Shown here one piece after another: positions 52,679-61,873 of a DNA stretch of 64,000 nt. This DNA comes from Acidobacteriaceae bacterium (lineage in GTDB: Bacteria > Acidobacteriota > Terriglobia > Bryobacterales > Bryobacteraceae). A program made the position numbers and the translations under genes. The DNA is taken from contig JAFAYI010000016.1 in the NCBI GenBank assembly GCA_019240475.1, forward strand, positions 1-64,000, given 5' to 3'. Below the pieces are notes generated by a model. It saw only the letters and a program-made list of their open reading frames with translations, was not told where the DNA came from and ran no database searches. Each line of letters begins with the position of its first letter. Position 1 is the stretch's first letter.

Positions 52679-53953
52679 ATGACTTCGCACCGCCGATGGA
52701 GAATCGCGATACTGCTCGGCTGTGGCGTGCTTGTGAATTACTTTGACCGCGTGAATGTTTCGGTGGCGCATGACGCGCTACACGATGATTTCGGCCTTTC
52801 CAACTTTGCTTTCGGCATTGTGGCCGGTGCCTACAGTTGGACTTATGCGGCGCTACAGCTTCCCATGGGCGTGCTGCTCGACCGGTTCGGAGTTCGGGTA
52901 ATTGGCCGTATAAGTGCGCTGTTATGGAGTGTTGCGTCGTTCGCCGCGGCGGCCGCTATGGGCGTTCGGACTTTTGTCGCCTCACGCTTATTGCTGGGCA
53001 TCGGCGAAGCGTCCACCTTCCCGGCGAACGCAAAGGCGATCGGCTACTGGTTTCCGCGCCAGGAGCGCAGTCTTGCAACCGCCGTGTTCGATGCCGCGGC
53101 GAAATTTGCTTCGGCGCTTGGTGTCCCGATGCTGGGCGTGACTTTAATAAAGTTTGGCTGGCGTCTGAGTTTTGTGCTCACGGGCGTGTTGAGTTTTCTC
53201 TATTTCGCCGCGTTCGCCGTTATCTACCGCGATCCTCAAGACGACTCAGGCCTATCAGAGATGGAGCGGCAATACATCGCCGAACGCGGAGCTCAGCCGC
53301 GCGCGGACGCGCGGATACGGCCGGGAGCACCCTTGAGTGACTTAGTGCGTCAGCGAAAAGTCTTGGGTCTAACGATCGGATTTGGCGCCTATAACTACTG
53401 CTTTTATCTTTTTCTGACTTGGCTGCCGGCCTATTTTTCAGCCGCTCTGCACGTGAACCTCCTGCACTCGGTTCTGTATACGAGTGCGCCGTGGTTATTC
53501 GCCACGTTCACCGACCTTCTTGTAGGCGGCTGGCTGGTGGATACACTGGTGCGCCGCGGATGTCGTGAAACAATCGTTCGACAGTCTATTCTGATTGGCG
53601 GCACGGCGCTTGGACTAGCCATCGCGGGAGCTATGTTCGCACACACCGCCGGGGCAGCCGTAGTTTGGATCAGCATATCGTTGGGTGGCCTGTCGGCAGC
53701 GGCTCCGGTGGGCTGGTCAATCCCGTCGCTGATCGCCCCGCCGAATAGCGTGGGACGGATAGGCGGCATTCTAAACTTCGGCAATCAAGTCGCCGCGATC
53801 GTGGCGCCAATCGCGACGGGTTACTTTGCCGGACCCGAAAATTCGTTCGGGCGGGCTTTCGGGGCGGCGGCCGCGATTCTTATCGTTGGAATCGCGTCGT
53901 ACGTTTTCTTGCTAGGCAAAATTGAACCTATTGCCGAACCAGCGCAGGTCTAA
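52679..53953 (+). CDS. MFS transporter, anion:cation symporter-like (hexuronate/phthalate type)
   Basis: This 424-residue protein has twelve predicted membrane helices. N-terminal blocks NYFDRVNVSVAHDALHDDFGLS and YAALQLPMGVLLDRFGVR fit the ACS family (ExuT/GudP-like), as does GIGEASTFPANAKAIGYWFP. The central loop is short, with no extra domain. It would import an organic anion such as a sugar acid by proton symport; this is inferred from the family only. Third gene of the SDR-GyrI-MFS run. Confidence 0.88.
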   Translation: MTSHRRWRIAILLGCGVLVNYFDRVNVSVAHDALHDDFGLSNFAFGIVAGAYSWTYAALQLPMGVLLDRFGVRVIGRISALLWSVASFAAAAAMGVRTFVASRLLLGIGEASTFPANAKAIGYWFPRQERSLATAVFDAAAKFASALGVPMLGVTLIKFGWRLSFVLTGVLSFLYFAAFAVIYRDPQDDSGLSEMERQYIAERGAQPRADARIRPGAPLSDLVRQRKVLGLTIGFGAYNYCFYLFLTWLPAYFSAALHVNLLHSVLYTSAPWLFATFTDLLVGGWLVDTLVRRGCRETIVRQSILIGGTALGLAIAGAMFAHTAGAAVVWISISLGGLSAAAPVGWSIPSLIAPPNSVGRIGGILNFGNQVAAIVAPIATGYFAGPENSFGRAFGAAAAILIVGIASYVFLLGKIEPIAEPAQV

Positions 53954-53960
53954 GAGCGAC

Positions 53961-55040
53961 TTATATCAGGAGGGGCCTAAAAGCCTTTTCGAGGCGTATC
54001 ATGGCGTCGATGAGTTTCTCTTGGATGGATGGCCACGAAGCCTCGGGACTAAGAAAACCACCTTCGATTATTTCCTGGACACGCAATGCCTTTCGCTCGC
54101 GACGCTCCTGCCAGTGCAGCGGCCGGCCATAGGCCTGCTCTATTTCAGACCGCTGAGCGTGTAACTCTTGAAAGAGCATCTCCGTGCGCTCACTTAATTC
54201 GGCATGAAACTCCACGCGCGAATCGGCCCGTCGAATAATGTAATTGAAGGAGACGCCATTGCGCACTCGCACGGAAATAGAAGAGTGCTGCACGACTGGG
54301 CGTTGACTCTCATGCAGCCGAGTGATTTTCAAAGCGGTTTCCCAAAGCTGTTTCAGAAACTGGGACCGCCGCCGCTGCTGATCGAAAATTCGAAGCCGTT
54401 CTAACTGCCCGTGCTTTTTGGCGCTGCTTTCATAGGCGCCGGCTTCGGGGAGCGGCACGATTTGTTCAACATCCAACAGCACGCGCCCATCGGCCAGCTT
54501 ATGCGGACGCAGGCGAATGCAGCGCACATCTAAACCCTGTTCGTTGAGCCAAATGACGGAACGCATCAGTTCTCGAGAGAATTCGGCCGCTGTCAGGATG
54601 ATTCGGACGGAAGCGCCGAACTCGCCGTCTTCCGGTGTTGTCCAATCCAGAAAATCGAGGATCTCGCCGCGGACCTCCTGCTCGGAGTTGTGCCTGCTCG
54701 CGCGGTCTCTTCCGGCTGCGTCGACTGCGTCCTCAAAGGTCATCGCGGAAACTAAAGCCGCGTAACGAATGGCTTGTAGCTCCACATAGCTCGGCTCGGC
54801 AGTGCGCTTGATGTCGACTACGACCAGGCGAGCTTCTTTGTCGATGCACAGAATATCGATGGAGCGCCCCTCATTTTCCCAGCCACCGAAGTCTTCAGCA
54901 ATGACCTTGAGGTCGGAAGATAGAACCGAGATATCGCGGCGCAGGAGGCGCTGCAGATCCTTCGTCTTCAGAAGTTTCGAGTCGAACCAAGTCTCTGGTA
55001 CTTGTACCAGGCTTTCTCTCGTCAACTCGAAAAGCGGCAC
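53961..55040 (-). CDS. PD-(D/E)xK nuclease-fold protein (DUF91/NucS-like with DUF4268-like tail)
   Basis: This 359-residue protein starts GTG 55040 five bases after GGGGAGG. The N-terminal half carries a nuclease core: a glutamate in IAEDFGGWENEGRSIDILCID, then LVVVDIKRT (D/E-x-K), matching the DUF91-type PD-(D/E)xK arrangement. The C-terminal half (QLWETALKI...SRVEFHAELSERTEMLFQELHAQRSEIEQAYG) resembles DUF4268. Related proteins are found scattered across bacteria, and a defence or repair role is suspected but not shown. It is a single gene, convergent with the MFS gene (7 bp apart). Confidence 0.7.
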   Translation of the reverse strand: MPLFELTRESLVQVPETWFDSKLLKTKDLQRLLRRDISVLSSDLKVIAEDFGGWENEGRSIDILCIDKEARLVVVDIKRTAEPSYVELQAIRYAALVSAMTFEDAVDAAGRDRASRHNSEQEVRGEILDFLDWTTPEDGEFGASVRIILTAAEFSRELMRSVIWLNEQGLDVRCIRLRPHKLADGRVLLDVEQIVPLPEAGAYESSAKKHGQLERLRIFDQQRRRSQFLKQLWETALKITRLHESQRPVVQHSSISVRVRNGVSFNYIIRRADSRVEFHAELSERTEMLFQELHAQRSEIEQAYGRPLHWQERRERKALRVQEIIEGGFLSPEASWPSIQEKLIDAMIRLEKAFRPLLI

Positions 55041-55362
55041 GACAGCCTCCCCTCGCTTCGGCTCGGCCGCTGGCTTCGGGCGTGAAGGCCCGAAATGATC
55101 ACGGGAAATAGCTTATAGCGGCCCGATTCTCCCGCCAGCCTGTGACGGTGTGACCCAGTTCAGGCGAAGAAACGGATTAGAGCCGTTGGCAATCGTAGCA
55201 TAGCTGAACCTACGAATCCTACTCAGAATGAAGGAGTTGTGCCTGAAAACAGTTCTTCCCTTCCTAGTACTCGGGCATTCTCTGGCGTGAACCGCACTAC
55301 ACATAACGCGACGGAAGTGGTACGCACTACCTCCATTTACCACTTCCGGGTGGTGTGGCGCT
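55041..55362. other. Intergenic stretch with one hairpin, no gene
   Basis: No credible gene was found. A minus-strand frame (55113-55343) has no family resemblance or ribosome site. The only structure seen is an inverted repeat GGAAGTGGTA (55313-55322) / TACCACTTCC (55338-55347), 16-50 bp after the PNGase A stop. This is consistent with a terminator-like or message-end hairpin but lacks a T-run. Confidence 0.45.
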
Positions 55363-57048
55363 TCAATGGCCCCAGCAGCCCTCGTCTTTGATAGAAGCCA
55401 GCAGCCCGTCGGCTGAAGTGATCACACGGTCATAGCAGTAGCCAAGCGAATCAAGCGATACATATCGTTGCCAGCTATCGCGGTTTGAGGGGCCGGTGAA
55501 ATTACCCGAGCTATCGAAGTTGAGGGTATCTGTGGAATTCACTTCGTTCAACAAGTTGGCATCGTAAATCGGGAAGCCGTTTAATCTTTCGCTGGTGTTC
55601 GCAATGTCGGATTGCTGGACGGTAGTGGTCACCGCGATTCCGGTGGAGGTTCCCACCTGAGAATAATTCAGAACCAGCGGGTACTCGAACTGCTTTACGG
55701 AGTCTTGGACGACTGAACCGTTTTGCGACGAGGTGTGAGCGACCGTGAAAGTAGATTGATGGATGTCTTGCACATACTCGGCTGAAGTAATGTTGAAGTG
55801 CTGTGAATTAGAAAATTGAACAATCTGGCCGGCAGTAGTCTCGACCTTTCCATGTGATGTATTGACGAAGCCGGTGATTGAGTAGTCCCGAGTAGAAGTT
55901 ACAGTCACAATTCCACTCACGTCTCCGTTTGCGGCGGTCGTGATATTTTCTTGGATAATTGGCGATGGAGCGGCGGAGAGATTGTTACTCGTTATGCTGC
56001 CTGTTACCTTCTTGGCGCCGTGATCTGTGTAAAGAAATAAGTTAGCCGTCGCTAGAAAATAATTGTTGGCGTTATAGACGCTGAGAGCGACGGTGTGCTG
56101 GCTGCCGTCCGAAAGCAGTCCGGCGAATGGTGTCAGATCTACCCGGTAGGGGGTGAATTCATAGGTTTGGACACCCGGGATGGGTGCCCAGAGAAACGGA
56201 TCTATGCCGCCCGTGTAGATCCATGGATAGACCGGCGCGACACCCGCCGGCTGGCCATCGATCGAGATTTCAGCTTCGCGGAAGGCAGTGTTGCCGCAGC
56301 TTTGGAGTTCGCTCGCGACGTCGTTCGGCACACAGGTGTACCAGAACTCGTCTCCGATTTGGCTTTGCGTGATGATGTCCAGATAGGCGCGCTCCACGTT
56401 TTCGGGCAAATTAACGGTCTGGGTCAACTGGCTCGAGGTGGTGTTCAGAGTGACGGCCCCGCCTTCGGCATCGGGCATGGGAACTACCACGTCTGGGGTC
56501 GATGGCGCGGGCCAGAAAGGAGAAGCCGGATAGAACTCGAGCGCGGCATCGGCATAGATGATGCCGTTGTAGACCACGCCATTGTAAGTTCCGACGAAGT
56601 TGCCAAGGATCGCCTCGCCGGTTTGCGGGCTTTTGAAGATGGCGCTGAGGTCAGTTACATCGCGCTCGACATGCCAATCCGGGCTCAGGTTGGCGCCGGG
56701 TTCGGCGGTGGTGCCGTAATAAATATTGGCGTGGCCGAGGTAGAACGAGCCGGTGCGGTCGTACTGGTTGCCTTCTGTGACCGTGAAGTCCGCAGTAAAG
56801 ACGACCTTGGCCCAGGGCCCGTGACATTCCGGAGGCGGCGTGTAATCGAAGGCTTTGGGATTGTAGTCGGCGAATTCCATGTTCTCGAACAGATGCACGA
56901 CGCACGGCCTTGTGCCCGGGCGCGGCACTTTCGGATTGGCCGTTGCCGGCTGAGGCGAGCCGACTTGCGGGTTCGGCGGAGCTAGTACCACTTGAGCCGA
57001 AGCTTCAGCGCACACGATCAGCGCCGTCAGGAGAGCAAGTCTTGTCAT
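55363..57048 (-). CDS. Secreted peptide-N-glycosidase A-like amidase
   Basis: This 561-residue protein starts ATG 57048 after GGAGGA (spacing 9) and has a signal peptide (LLTALIVCAEASAQV). The body matches plant/fungal-type PNGase A: PCVVHLFENMEFADYNPKAF, GPWAKVVFTADFTVTEG, DRTGSFYLGHANIYYGTTAEP, WHVERDVTDLSAIF, and later ERAYLDIITQSQIGDEFWYT and WIYTGGIDPFLW. The family removes N-glycans from glycoproteins by cleaving the Asn-GlcNAc amide and, in characterised members, tolerates core alpha-1,3-fucose typical of plants. It is 53 bp downstream of the TonB receptor gene and probably co-transcribed. Confidence 0.85.
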   Translation of the reverse strand: MTRLALLTALIVCAEASAQVVLAPPNPQVGSPQPATANPKVPRPGTRPCVVHLFENMEFADYNPKAFDYTPPPECHGPWAKVVFTADFTVTEGNQYDRTGSFYLGHANIYYGTTAEPGANLSPDWHVERDVTDLSAIFKSPQTGEAILGNFVGTYNGVVYNGIIYADAALEFYPASPFWPAPSTPDVVVPMPDAEGGAVTLNTTSSQLTQTVNLPENVERAYLDIITQSQIGDEFWYTCVPNDVASELQSCGNTAFREAEISIDGQPAGVAPVYPWIYTGGIDPFLWAPIPGVQTYEFTPYRVDLTPFAGLLSDGSQHTVALSVYNANNYFLATANLFLYTDHGAKKVTGSITSNNLSAAPSPIIQENITTAANGDVSGIVTVTSTRDYSITGFVNTSHGKVETTAGQIVQFSNSQHFNITSAEYVQDIHQSTFTVAHTSSQNGSVVQDSVKQFEYPLVLNYSQVGTSTGIAVTTTVQQSDIANTSERLNGFPIYDANLLNEVNSTDTLNFDSSGNFTGPSNRDSWQRYVSLDSLGYCYDRVITSADGLLASIKDEGCWGH

Positions 57049-57101
57049 GTATATTAGTCCTCCGGTTCTTTGAATATGCCGCCGATCAGCTCAATTCCGC
57101 T

Positions 57102-60100
57102 CTAGAAAGAATACGTCAAACTCAACTGGAGAGTCCGTGGGTTCCACAGATTCAGCGTTCCCGCTCCATTCAGAGAGACAAGGGACCCGAAGCTACAATT
57201 GCCTGAAGGTCCTGGCGTGCAGTTTGCCGGACTATCGGAAACGGTCTGATCCGGGAAATGCGCTGTGCTGTGCCAGTTGCTGCCGGTGTTGAAAATTTCG
57301 AGCCGGAATTGAAGCTGCTGCCGCTCCGTAATCAAGAAATTGCGGGAAACGCTGGTGTCCCAGTCTTCGAAATAAGGCGAGCGCAGAATGCCGCGGCCGC
57401 TGTTACCATAAGTGCCCAAAGGCGCCGATGAGAAATCGGCGGTATTGAACCACTGCAGATAAGTTTGATCGAAGCCGGTTAGAGGATTTCCAGTCACATT
57501 CGCGCGCGATCGTCCGCCGAATACGCTGCCGGTCTGGTCCTGCGTAAAGTAGCCATATGAATAAACGCTGAACGGAAAGCCGGAAGCTAATGTGTAAATG
57601 CCGCTGGTATTCCATCCGCCAATCAACCAATTAAACTTGGGGAACGACCAATGCCTGCCTCGCCCTATAGGGATCTCATACGAGTAACTTGCTACAAATC
57701 GCTGACTTTGGTCGTATCCAGCCCGCCCGTAATCCTGCTTGATGTCATGGGGATCCATAATGAAATCGTTCTGGCCCCCGATGTCGTTGATTCCGGAGGA
57801 CTCATCCAGCGCCTGAGACCACGTATAATTTAAATGAAATTGCAAGCCTCCGCCAAGCCGTTTGATTAGCTGCACCTGCATAGCGTTGTAAGTGCTCGAA
57901 AGGACGTTGGCATTGGCATACAGGCCCGGTGACATGCCCGGATATGGTTGCCGTTTATCCACAGGCACGAAATTAGGATCGCTCAAGCAGCTCGCATTGC
58001 TGCCGGTCGCCTGAGAGGCGTCTAAGAGAAAGTTACACGGATCTCCGGCTACCGGCGGCTGATAGGCCACGCCGAAGAGAAGCTGGGTGGGTTGATGAAT
58101 GGCATGGGATCCGACATATCCCACATCTACGAGCAGCGTCGGATTAATGGAATATTGAGTGTCAAAGCTCCACTGCTGGTTATAGGGCGTGTGATTCCCG
58201 GGCCAATTGACCTGTGTCAAAGGAAACGTGTAAGTAGGTCCCGAGAACAGGCCGGCGCTATTGACCGGCGGCAGCCACAGGGTGTGCAATGCGAGCGGGG
58301 ATGTACTCTCCAGGCCAGTTGCTGAAGGGTAATTCGGATTGGGCGCCAGGGTGTAAAGTGCGTCGTCATCATAGGTGCTGCCGTCATAAAAGCGGTTGTA
58401 TGTATCGTAAAAAATTCCGTAGCCGCCACGCAGCACGAAGCGGTCGGTGGCAAATGGCCGCCACGCGAAACCGAAGCGCGGGGCGAAATCGTGTTTGTCG
58501 ACGGGCACGAGCTGGTTATTAGCGCAGCACTGCAGCCACTCGGGATTTACGCCGGGATTGCTGAGCACGGACTGCGTAAAGGGTGAATTGGCCCAAACCA
58601 AGCCGCCTCCGTTTGCTTCGTTGAACGCGTAACCGCTGTTGTTAGCGCTGTGAAACGTCGTCGGAATCTCATAGCGCAACCCCAAATTCAGTGTCAAACG
58701 AGGAGTAACTCGAATATCGTCTTCTACAAAGAAATTCCAGTTATTTCCTCTGAGGCGGTATAAGTCGGAGCCGAGCGGCGGGGGCGCGGAGACGCCGAAC
58801 GGATCTCCGAGGAGCAGATCGGCGATGGGGTTTCCGCCGGTGGCATTGGCCGAGCCCGTCGTAGAGGGATTCAGTGCGGTGTACGCTCCCGAAAAGTTCA
58901 ACTGGCCCATCGCTGTAAATCCATCCGTGTCGTACAGGTAGACCCGACGGATGTCCAGCCCCGCAGTGATCGTGTGCTTGCCATGGATCCAGGTAAAGTC
59001 GTCGACCACCTGAAACACGTCGTCTTTCTGGGTGTAGCCGCCGTTATTACTGCCGATACCAGAATAGCCGTCGTTTAAACTGACAACCGGAATGTCATAG
59101 AAGGCCGGAATATTCGGGGAATTCGATAGCCCAAGTTCGGACGCCAGGTTGGAACCATAAGCCGTGTCGACGCCGGTATGAAAGAACTGGTGGTTATAGC
59201 CTATTCGCGCTTCGTTGAAAAGCGTGCCGGAAAAGGAATGCTGCCATTCAAGTCCGAATAGACGGCTGTATTTGTAGCTCGTCGAGCCGGTCGCAGGCAG
59301 GATCGACGGGTTCGGTTCATCATCGTCGGAGAGAATGCCAGTGAAGAAGAGCCGGTTCGCGCTTCCGAAGTTTTGATCCACCCGCATGGTCTCGGTGTCG
59401 ATTACCTTGGTGTTTTTCGCCACCGCCGTGTAGTTCAGGCAGGGCATCGCGCAGTTGACGTTCGGCAGGGGATAGTAGGACAGCAGCTTCTGCCCGATTG
59501 GATCCAGCAGGGCGGAGGGAATCTGATTCCCGGCAAAGGGAATGCGCCCCGCGGGATTGGTGGCCGTGGCAGGCACAGAACCGCCGCTCAAGGGATTGTA
59601 AATGGGATACGGCCAATCGGAAAAATTCCCACTGCGCTCGGCCTGAGTCGGAACCTGAATGCTTTCGACACCGCCGCCTTGTAAATTCACCTGACGGCCA
59701 CCGTCGTAGCCGAAGAACCAGAACGTCTTGTTGCGCCCGTTATAAAGCTTCGGCAACAGTACCGGACCGCCTAAGGTGCCGCCGAACTGGTTCTGCTTGA
59801 AGGGAGTCTTAACCGGGAAATCAGTCCCGTTCTTGGCGTTGAGAAACGCTGTCTCGGGATCGCTCGGCTGCAGTGCATCGTTCTGGAGAAAATCGTACGC
59901 CGTTCCATGAACCTGATTGGTTCCCGATTTGATCGCCACGTTGACTTGCGCGGAACCCTGGCCATACTGGGCGCCATAGAGCCCGTTTTGTATCTTGAAC
60001 TCGGCAATCGCGTTTTCGCCGGGGACGTTGCTAGGGGCGCTGAAGAAGAAGTCGTTATCCGTTACGCCATCGATCAGGTAACTGATGGAATCCGGACGCG

Positions 60101-60695
60101 CGCCGTCAACGCTTACTTCGCGAAATGCCGGATTGAGTCCGTGCAGCACGTAGCCGGTGGCCTGGATACCACCGGACAAATTCGTAGCGCCCGCATCGAT
60201 ACTGAGCAAGTTCGTGAAATCACGTCCGTTGAGCGGCAGGGCTTCAATCAGGTCGGCCGGCATAACGTTTCCGATAGTGGCGTTGTCCGTGTTGACCATC
60301 TGGCTAGCCGCCGAGACCGTTACCTCTTCGCTCACCTGGCCCAGTTTCATGGTGAAGTCCTGCCGGAGAGTCTGCTCCACCTGAAGCTGCAAACCATTGG
60401 CGCGGGCCGTTTGAAAACCGGTCGCCTCTGCCGTTACTTCATAGGCCCCTGGGATCAAGTTCACAACCACATAGTCGCCGGCCCCGTTGGTCGTGAATTC
60501 GTTGATTACGCTGGTGCCGGTATTTCTGACGGTGATTTTGGCGCCTTTCACTCCCTGACCCGACGGATCGGTGACGTGTCCCACGATGGTGCCTTGCGCA
60601 TTCTGCGCCCGTCCCCATTGGTACGGGCCAGCCAGGAACACCAGGCTAAAGCCGAAAAAACGCAAACGGCGACCTACACCCCTGCTGAGCAACAC
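57102..60695 (-). CDS. Oar-type TonB-dependent receptor, paired with PNGase A
   Basis: This 1197-residue outer-membrane protein begins GTG 60695, preceded by GAGGAGGAG; a TTG one codon later has the more usual spacing. A signal peptide is followed by a CarboxypepD_reg-like domain (about residues 33-120: GTIVGHVTDPSGQGVKGAKI, GAYEVTAEATGFQTA), a plug-like region (NVMPADLIEALPLNGRDFTN, SVDGARPDSISYLIDGVTDN) and a long barrel ending ...LSLTYSF. It is the same class as the protein at 33162-36875 but clearly divergent in sequence. It should import the glycans or peptides released by the PNGase A. It is divergent from a GntR/UTRA regulator. Confidence 0.9.
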   Translation of the reverse strand: MLLSRGVGRRLRFFGFSLVFLAGPYQWGRAQNAQGTIVGHVTDPSGQGVKGAKITVRNTGTSVINEFTTNGAGDYVVVNLIPGAYEVTAEATGFQTARANGLQLQVEQTLRQDFTMKLGQVSEEVTVSAASQMVNTDNATIGNVMPADLIEALPLNGRDFTNLLSIDAGATNLSGGIQATGYVLHGLNPAFREVSVDGARPDSISYLIDGVTDNDFFFSAPSNVPGENAIAEFKIQNGLYGAQYGQGSAQVNVAIKSGTNQVHGTAYDFLQNDALQPSDPETAFLNAKNGTDFPVKTPFKQNQFGGTLGGPVLLPKLYNGRNKTFWFFGYDGGRQVNLQGGGVESIQVPTQAERSGNFSDWPYPIYNPLSGGSVPATATNPAGRIPFAGNQIPSALLDPIGQKLLSYYPLPNVNCAMPCLNYTAVAKNTKVIDTETMRVDQNFGSANRLFFTGILSDDDEPNPSILPATGSTSYKYSRLFGLEWQHSFSGTLFNEARIGYNHQFFHTGVDTAYGSNLASELGLSNSPNIPAFYDIPVVSLNDGYSGIGSNNGGYTQKDDVFQVVDDFTWIHGKHTITAGLDIRRVYLYDTDGFTAMGQLNFSGAYTALNPSTTGSANATGGNPIADLLLGDPFGVSAPPPLGSDLYRLRGNNWNFFVEDDIRVTPRLTLNLGLRYEIPTTFHSANNSGYAFNEANGGGLVWANSPFTQSVLSNPGVNPEWLQCCANNQLVPVDKHDFAPRFGFAWRPFATDRFVLRGGYGIFYDTYNRFYDGSTYDDDALYTLAPNPNYPSATGLESTSPLALHTLWLPPVNSAGLFSGPTYTFPLTQVNWPGNHTPYNQQWSFDTQYSINPTLLVDVGYVGSHAIHQPTQLLFGVAYQPPVAGDPCNFLLDASQATGSNASCLSDPNFVPVDKRQPYPGMSPGLYANANVLSSTYNAMQVQLIKRLGGGLQFHLNYTWSQALDESSGINDIGGQNDFIMDPHDIKQDYGRAGYDQSQRFVASYSYEIPIGRGRHWSFPKFNWLIGGWNTSGIYTLASGFPFSVYSYGYFTQDQTGSVFGGRSRANVTGNPLTGFDQTYLQWFNTADFSSAPLGTYGNSGRGILRSPYFEDWDTSVSRNFLITERQQLQFRLEIFNTGSNWHSTAHFPDQTVSDSPANCTPGPSGNCSFGSLVSLNGAGTLNLWNPRTLQLSLTYSF

Positions 60696-60710
60696 GACTC
60701 CTCCTCACCC

Positions 60711-60730
60711 AGACTGCTATATAGCGGTCT
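60711..60730. promoter_or_regulatory. Candidate GntR operator 1 (imperfect 20-bp palindrome)
   Basis: AGACTGCTATATAGCGGTCT is a palindrome with a single mismatched pair, centred on CTATATAG. It lies 16-35 bp upstream of the receptor start, where it would overlap the receptor promoter. Its core CTGCTATA-T-AGCGG resembles the second site at 60800-60813. Confidence 0.6.
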
Positions 60731-60799
60731 GTTTGGGAGTGTATCGCTAGCTGTCGAGCCGGTCAAGAAAAAAACGGCCATTATCTCTAGACAGCCTTG

Positions 60800-60813
60800 C
60801 TGCTATAGAGCAG
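60800..60813. promoter_or_regulatory. Candidate GntR operator 2 (14-bp palindrome)
   Basis: CTGCTATAGAGCAG is a near-palindrome (one mismatched pair) sharing CTGCTATA-x-AGC-x-G with the site at 60711-60730. It is 31 bp before the GntR start codon, the typical place for autoregulation. Confidence 0.5.
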
Positions 60814-60843
60814 AATGGAGAGGCTGAATGTACCCGACGCGCC

Positions 60844-61581
60844 ATGCCACGCGACCAGCCAACTCGCAACCGTCAGCGCCAGCCCGCATATCAGCGAATT
60901 CAGCGCGCCATCCTGCAGCGGATTGAGCGCGAAAAGTTAAAACCGGGAGACGCGGTTTCCTCCGAACGAGAATTGGCCCGCGCACACGGCGTCAGCTTGA
61001 TGACAGCGCGTAGCGCGCTCGCTGGGCTTGAGCGCCAGGGCCTTGTGGAGCGGCGGCGCGGAGCGGGCACCTTCGTGGCCGTACCGAAGGTCAATTATAA
61101 CGAGCTGGTCAGCACCACGGAACTGATGGCCGGCCGTGGCTTCTCGGTTGTTTCACGCGTGCTGGGAGCCAAGTTGGTCGAAGATCAGCCGGAAATCGCG
61201 GCGCGGCTCGGCATTACCGGAAGCAGCGCGCTGGTAAAGCTCGAACGCTTGCGACAGGTGGAACGGGAGCCGCTCGCGCTTGAGACCAGCTACCTGGATG
61301 GTACGAAGTTCGGGGAACTAGCCGCGAAACCCTTGGAACGCGGTTCGCTGTTCGCGACGCTTGAAAGCCGCTACCGGACGCAACTCGCTTATGCGGATGA
61401 GGAAGTAGATGCCTCGGCGGCAGACAGACGAGCCGCAGCGCTGCTGCGCGTGACGGAAGGCGCGCCCGTCTTGCGCATTCGCCAGCTGATTTATTCAACG
61501 CAAGGGCAGCCGGTTATCTATGTTCTCGGATTGTACAGATCTGATCGCCACAAGCTGCTTATCCGGCGTTTTCGCCGCTAG
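60844..61581 (+). CDS. GntR-family regulator with UTRA ligand-binding domain (HutC type)
   Basis: This 245-residue protein has an N-terminal winged helix (about 17-80: IQRAILQRIEREKLKPGDAV, SERELARAHGVSLMTARSAL, GLVERRRGAGTFVA) and a C-terminal UTRA domain (about 95-240: EREPLALETSYLDG, ADRRAAALLRVTEGAPVLRI, GQPVIYVLGLYRSDRHKL). UTRA domains bind sugar phosphates, amino-sugar phosphates or histidine-pathway intermediates. GlcNAc-6-phosphate is known for NagR/YvoA and would fit an N-glycan locus. It is divergent from the TonB receptor and PNGase A operon with two palindromes between. It overlaps the convergent Smr gene by 4 bp at the stops. Confidence 0.92.
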   Translation: MPRDQPTRNRQRQPAYQRIQRAILQRIEREKLKPGDAVSSERELARAHGVSLMTARSALAGLERQGLVERRRGAGTFVAVPKVNYNELVSTTELMAGRGFSVVSRVLGAKLVEDQPEIAARLGITGSSALVKLERLRQVEREPLALETSYLDGTKFGELAAKPLERGSLFATLESRYRTQLAYADEEVDASAADRRAAALLRVTEGAPVLRIRQLIYSTQGQPVIYVLGLYRSDRHKLLIRRFRR

Positions 61582-61859
61582 CTTTTGGACGCCAGCGTGA
61601 CAACGGTTGCGCCCCAGCCGCCGGCTTCCATCGGGGCGTCTGAAAAGTGTGTAACGTACGGGGTGCTGGCCAAGATGGATCGCACCATCTCTCGTTGAAC
61701 GCCGATGCCGCGGCCGTGGATGATGCGCACAGCGGTCATTCCCAGCCGATACGCTTCCTCCAGATACGCTTCGGTAGCGGCTCGGATGTCGCGCGGTGCG
61801 AAGGTGTGCAAGTCGAAGACATTTGTGATGGGAATTTCGATCGGCTCATCGTCCCCCAT
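61578..61859 (-). CDS. Stand-alone Smr-domain protein
   Basis: This 93-residue protein consists of one Smr domain: FDLHTFAPRDIRAATEAYLE (LDLHG-like start), VRIIHGRGIGVQREMVRSIL (the H-G-x-G motif) and the C-terminal GGWGATVV. Smr domains of MutS2 and related small proteins are nucleases or nucleic-acid binding. The first LDLHG motif is altered to FDLHT. No partner MutS2 gene is nearby. Confidence 0.88.
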   Translation of the reverse strand: MGDDEPIEIPITNVFDLHTFAPRDIRAATEAYLEEAYRLGMTAVRIIHGRGIGVQREMVRSILASTPYVTHFSDAPMEAGGWGATVVTLASKS

Positions 61860-61873
61860 CGAGATTCGCGACG

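Noticed and set aside
55113..55343. 76-codon minus-strand frame in the gap before PNGase A
   Set aside because: No family resemblance and poor composition; it contains the hairpin near 55313-55347.
56095..56985. 296-codon plus-strand frame opposite PNGase A
   Set aside because: Shadow of a gene with full family-wide conservation on the other strand.
33162..60695. The two TonB receptors as a recent duplication
   Set aside because: Same architecture, but the parts compared by eye (N-terminal domain and C-terminal end) differ strongly, so they are distant members of a large family.
59907..60827. 306-codon plus-strand frame opposite the second TonB receptor
   Set aside because: The minus strand encodes unmistakable receptor motifs; this frame has none and no ribosome site.
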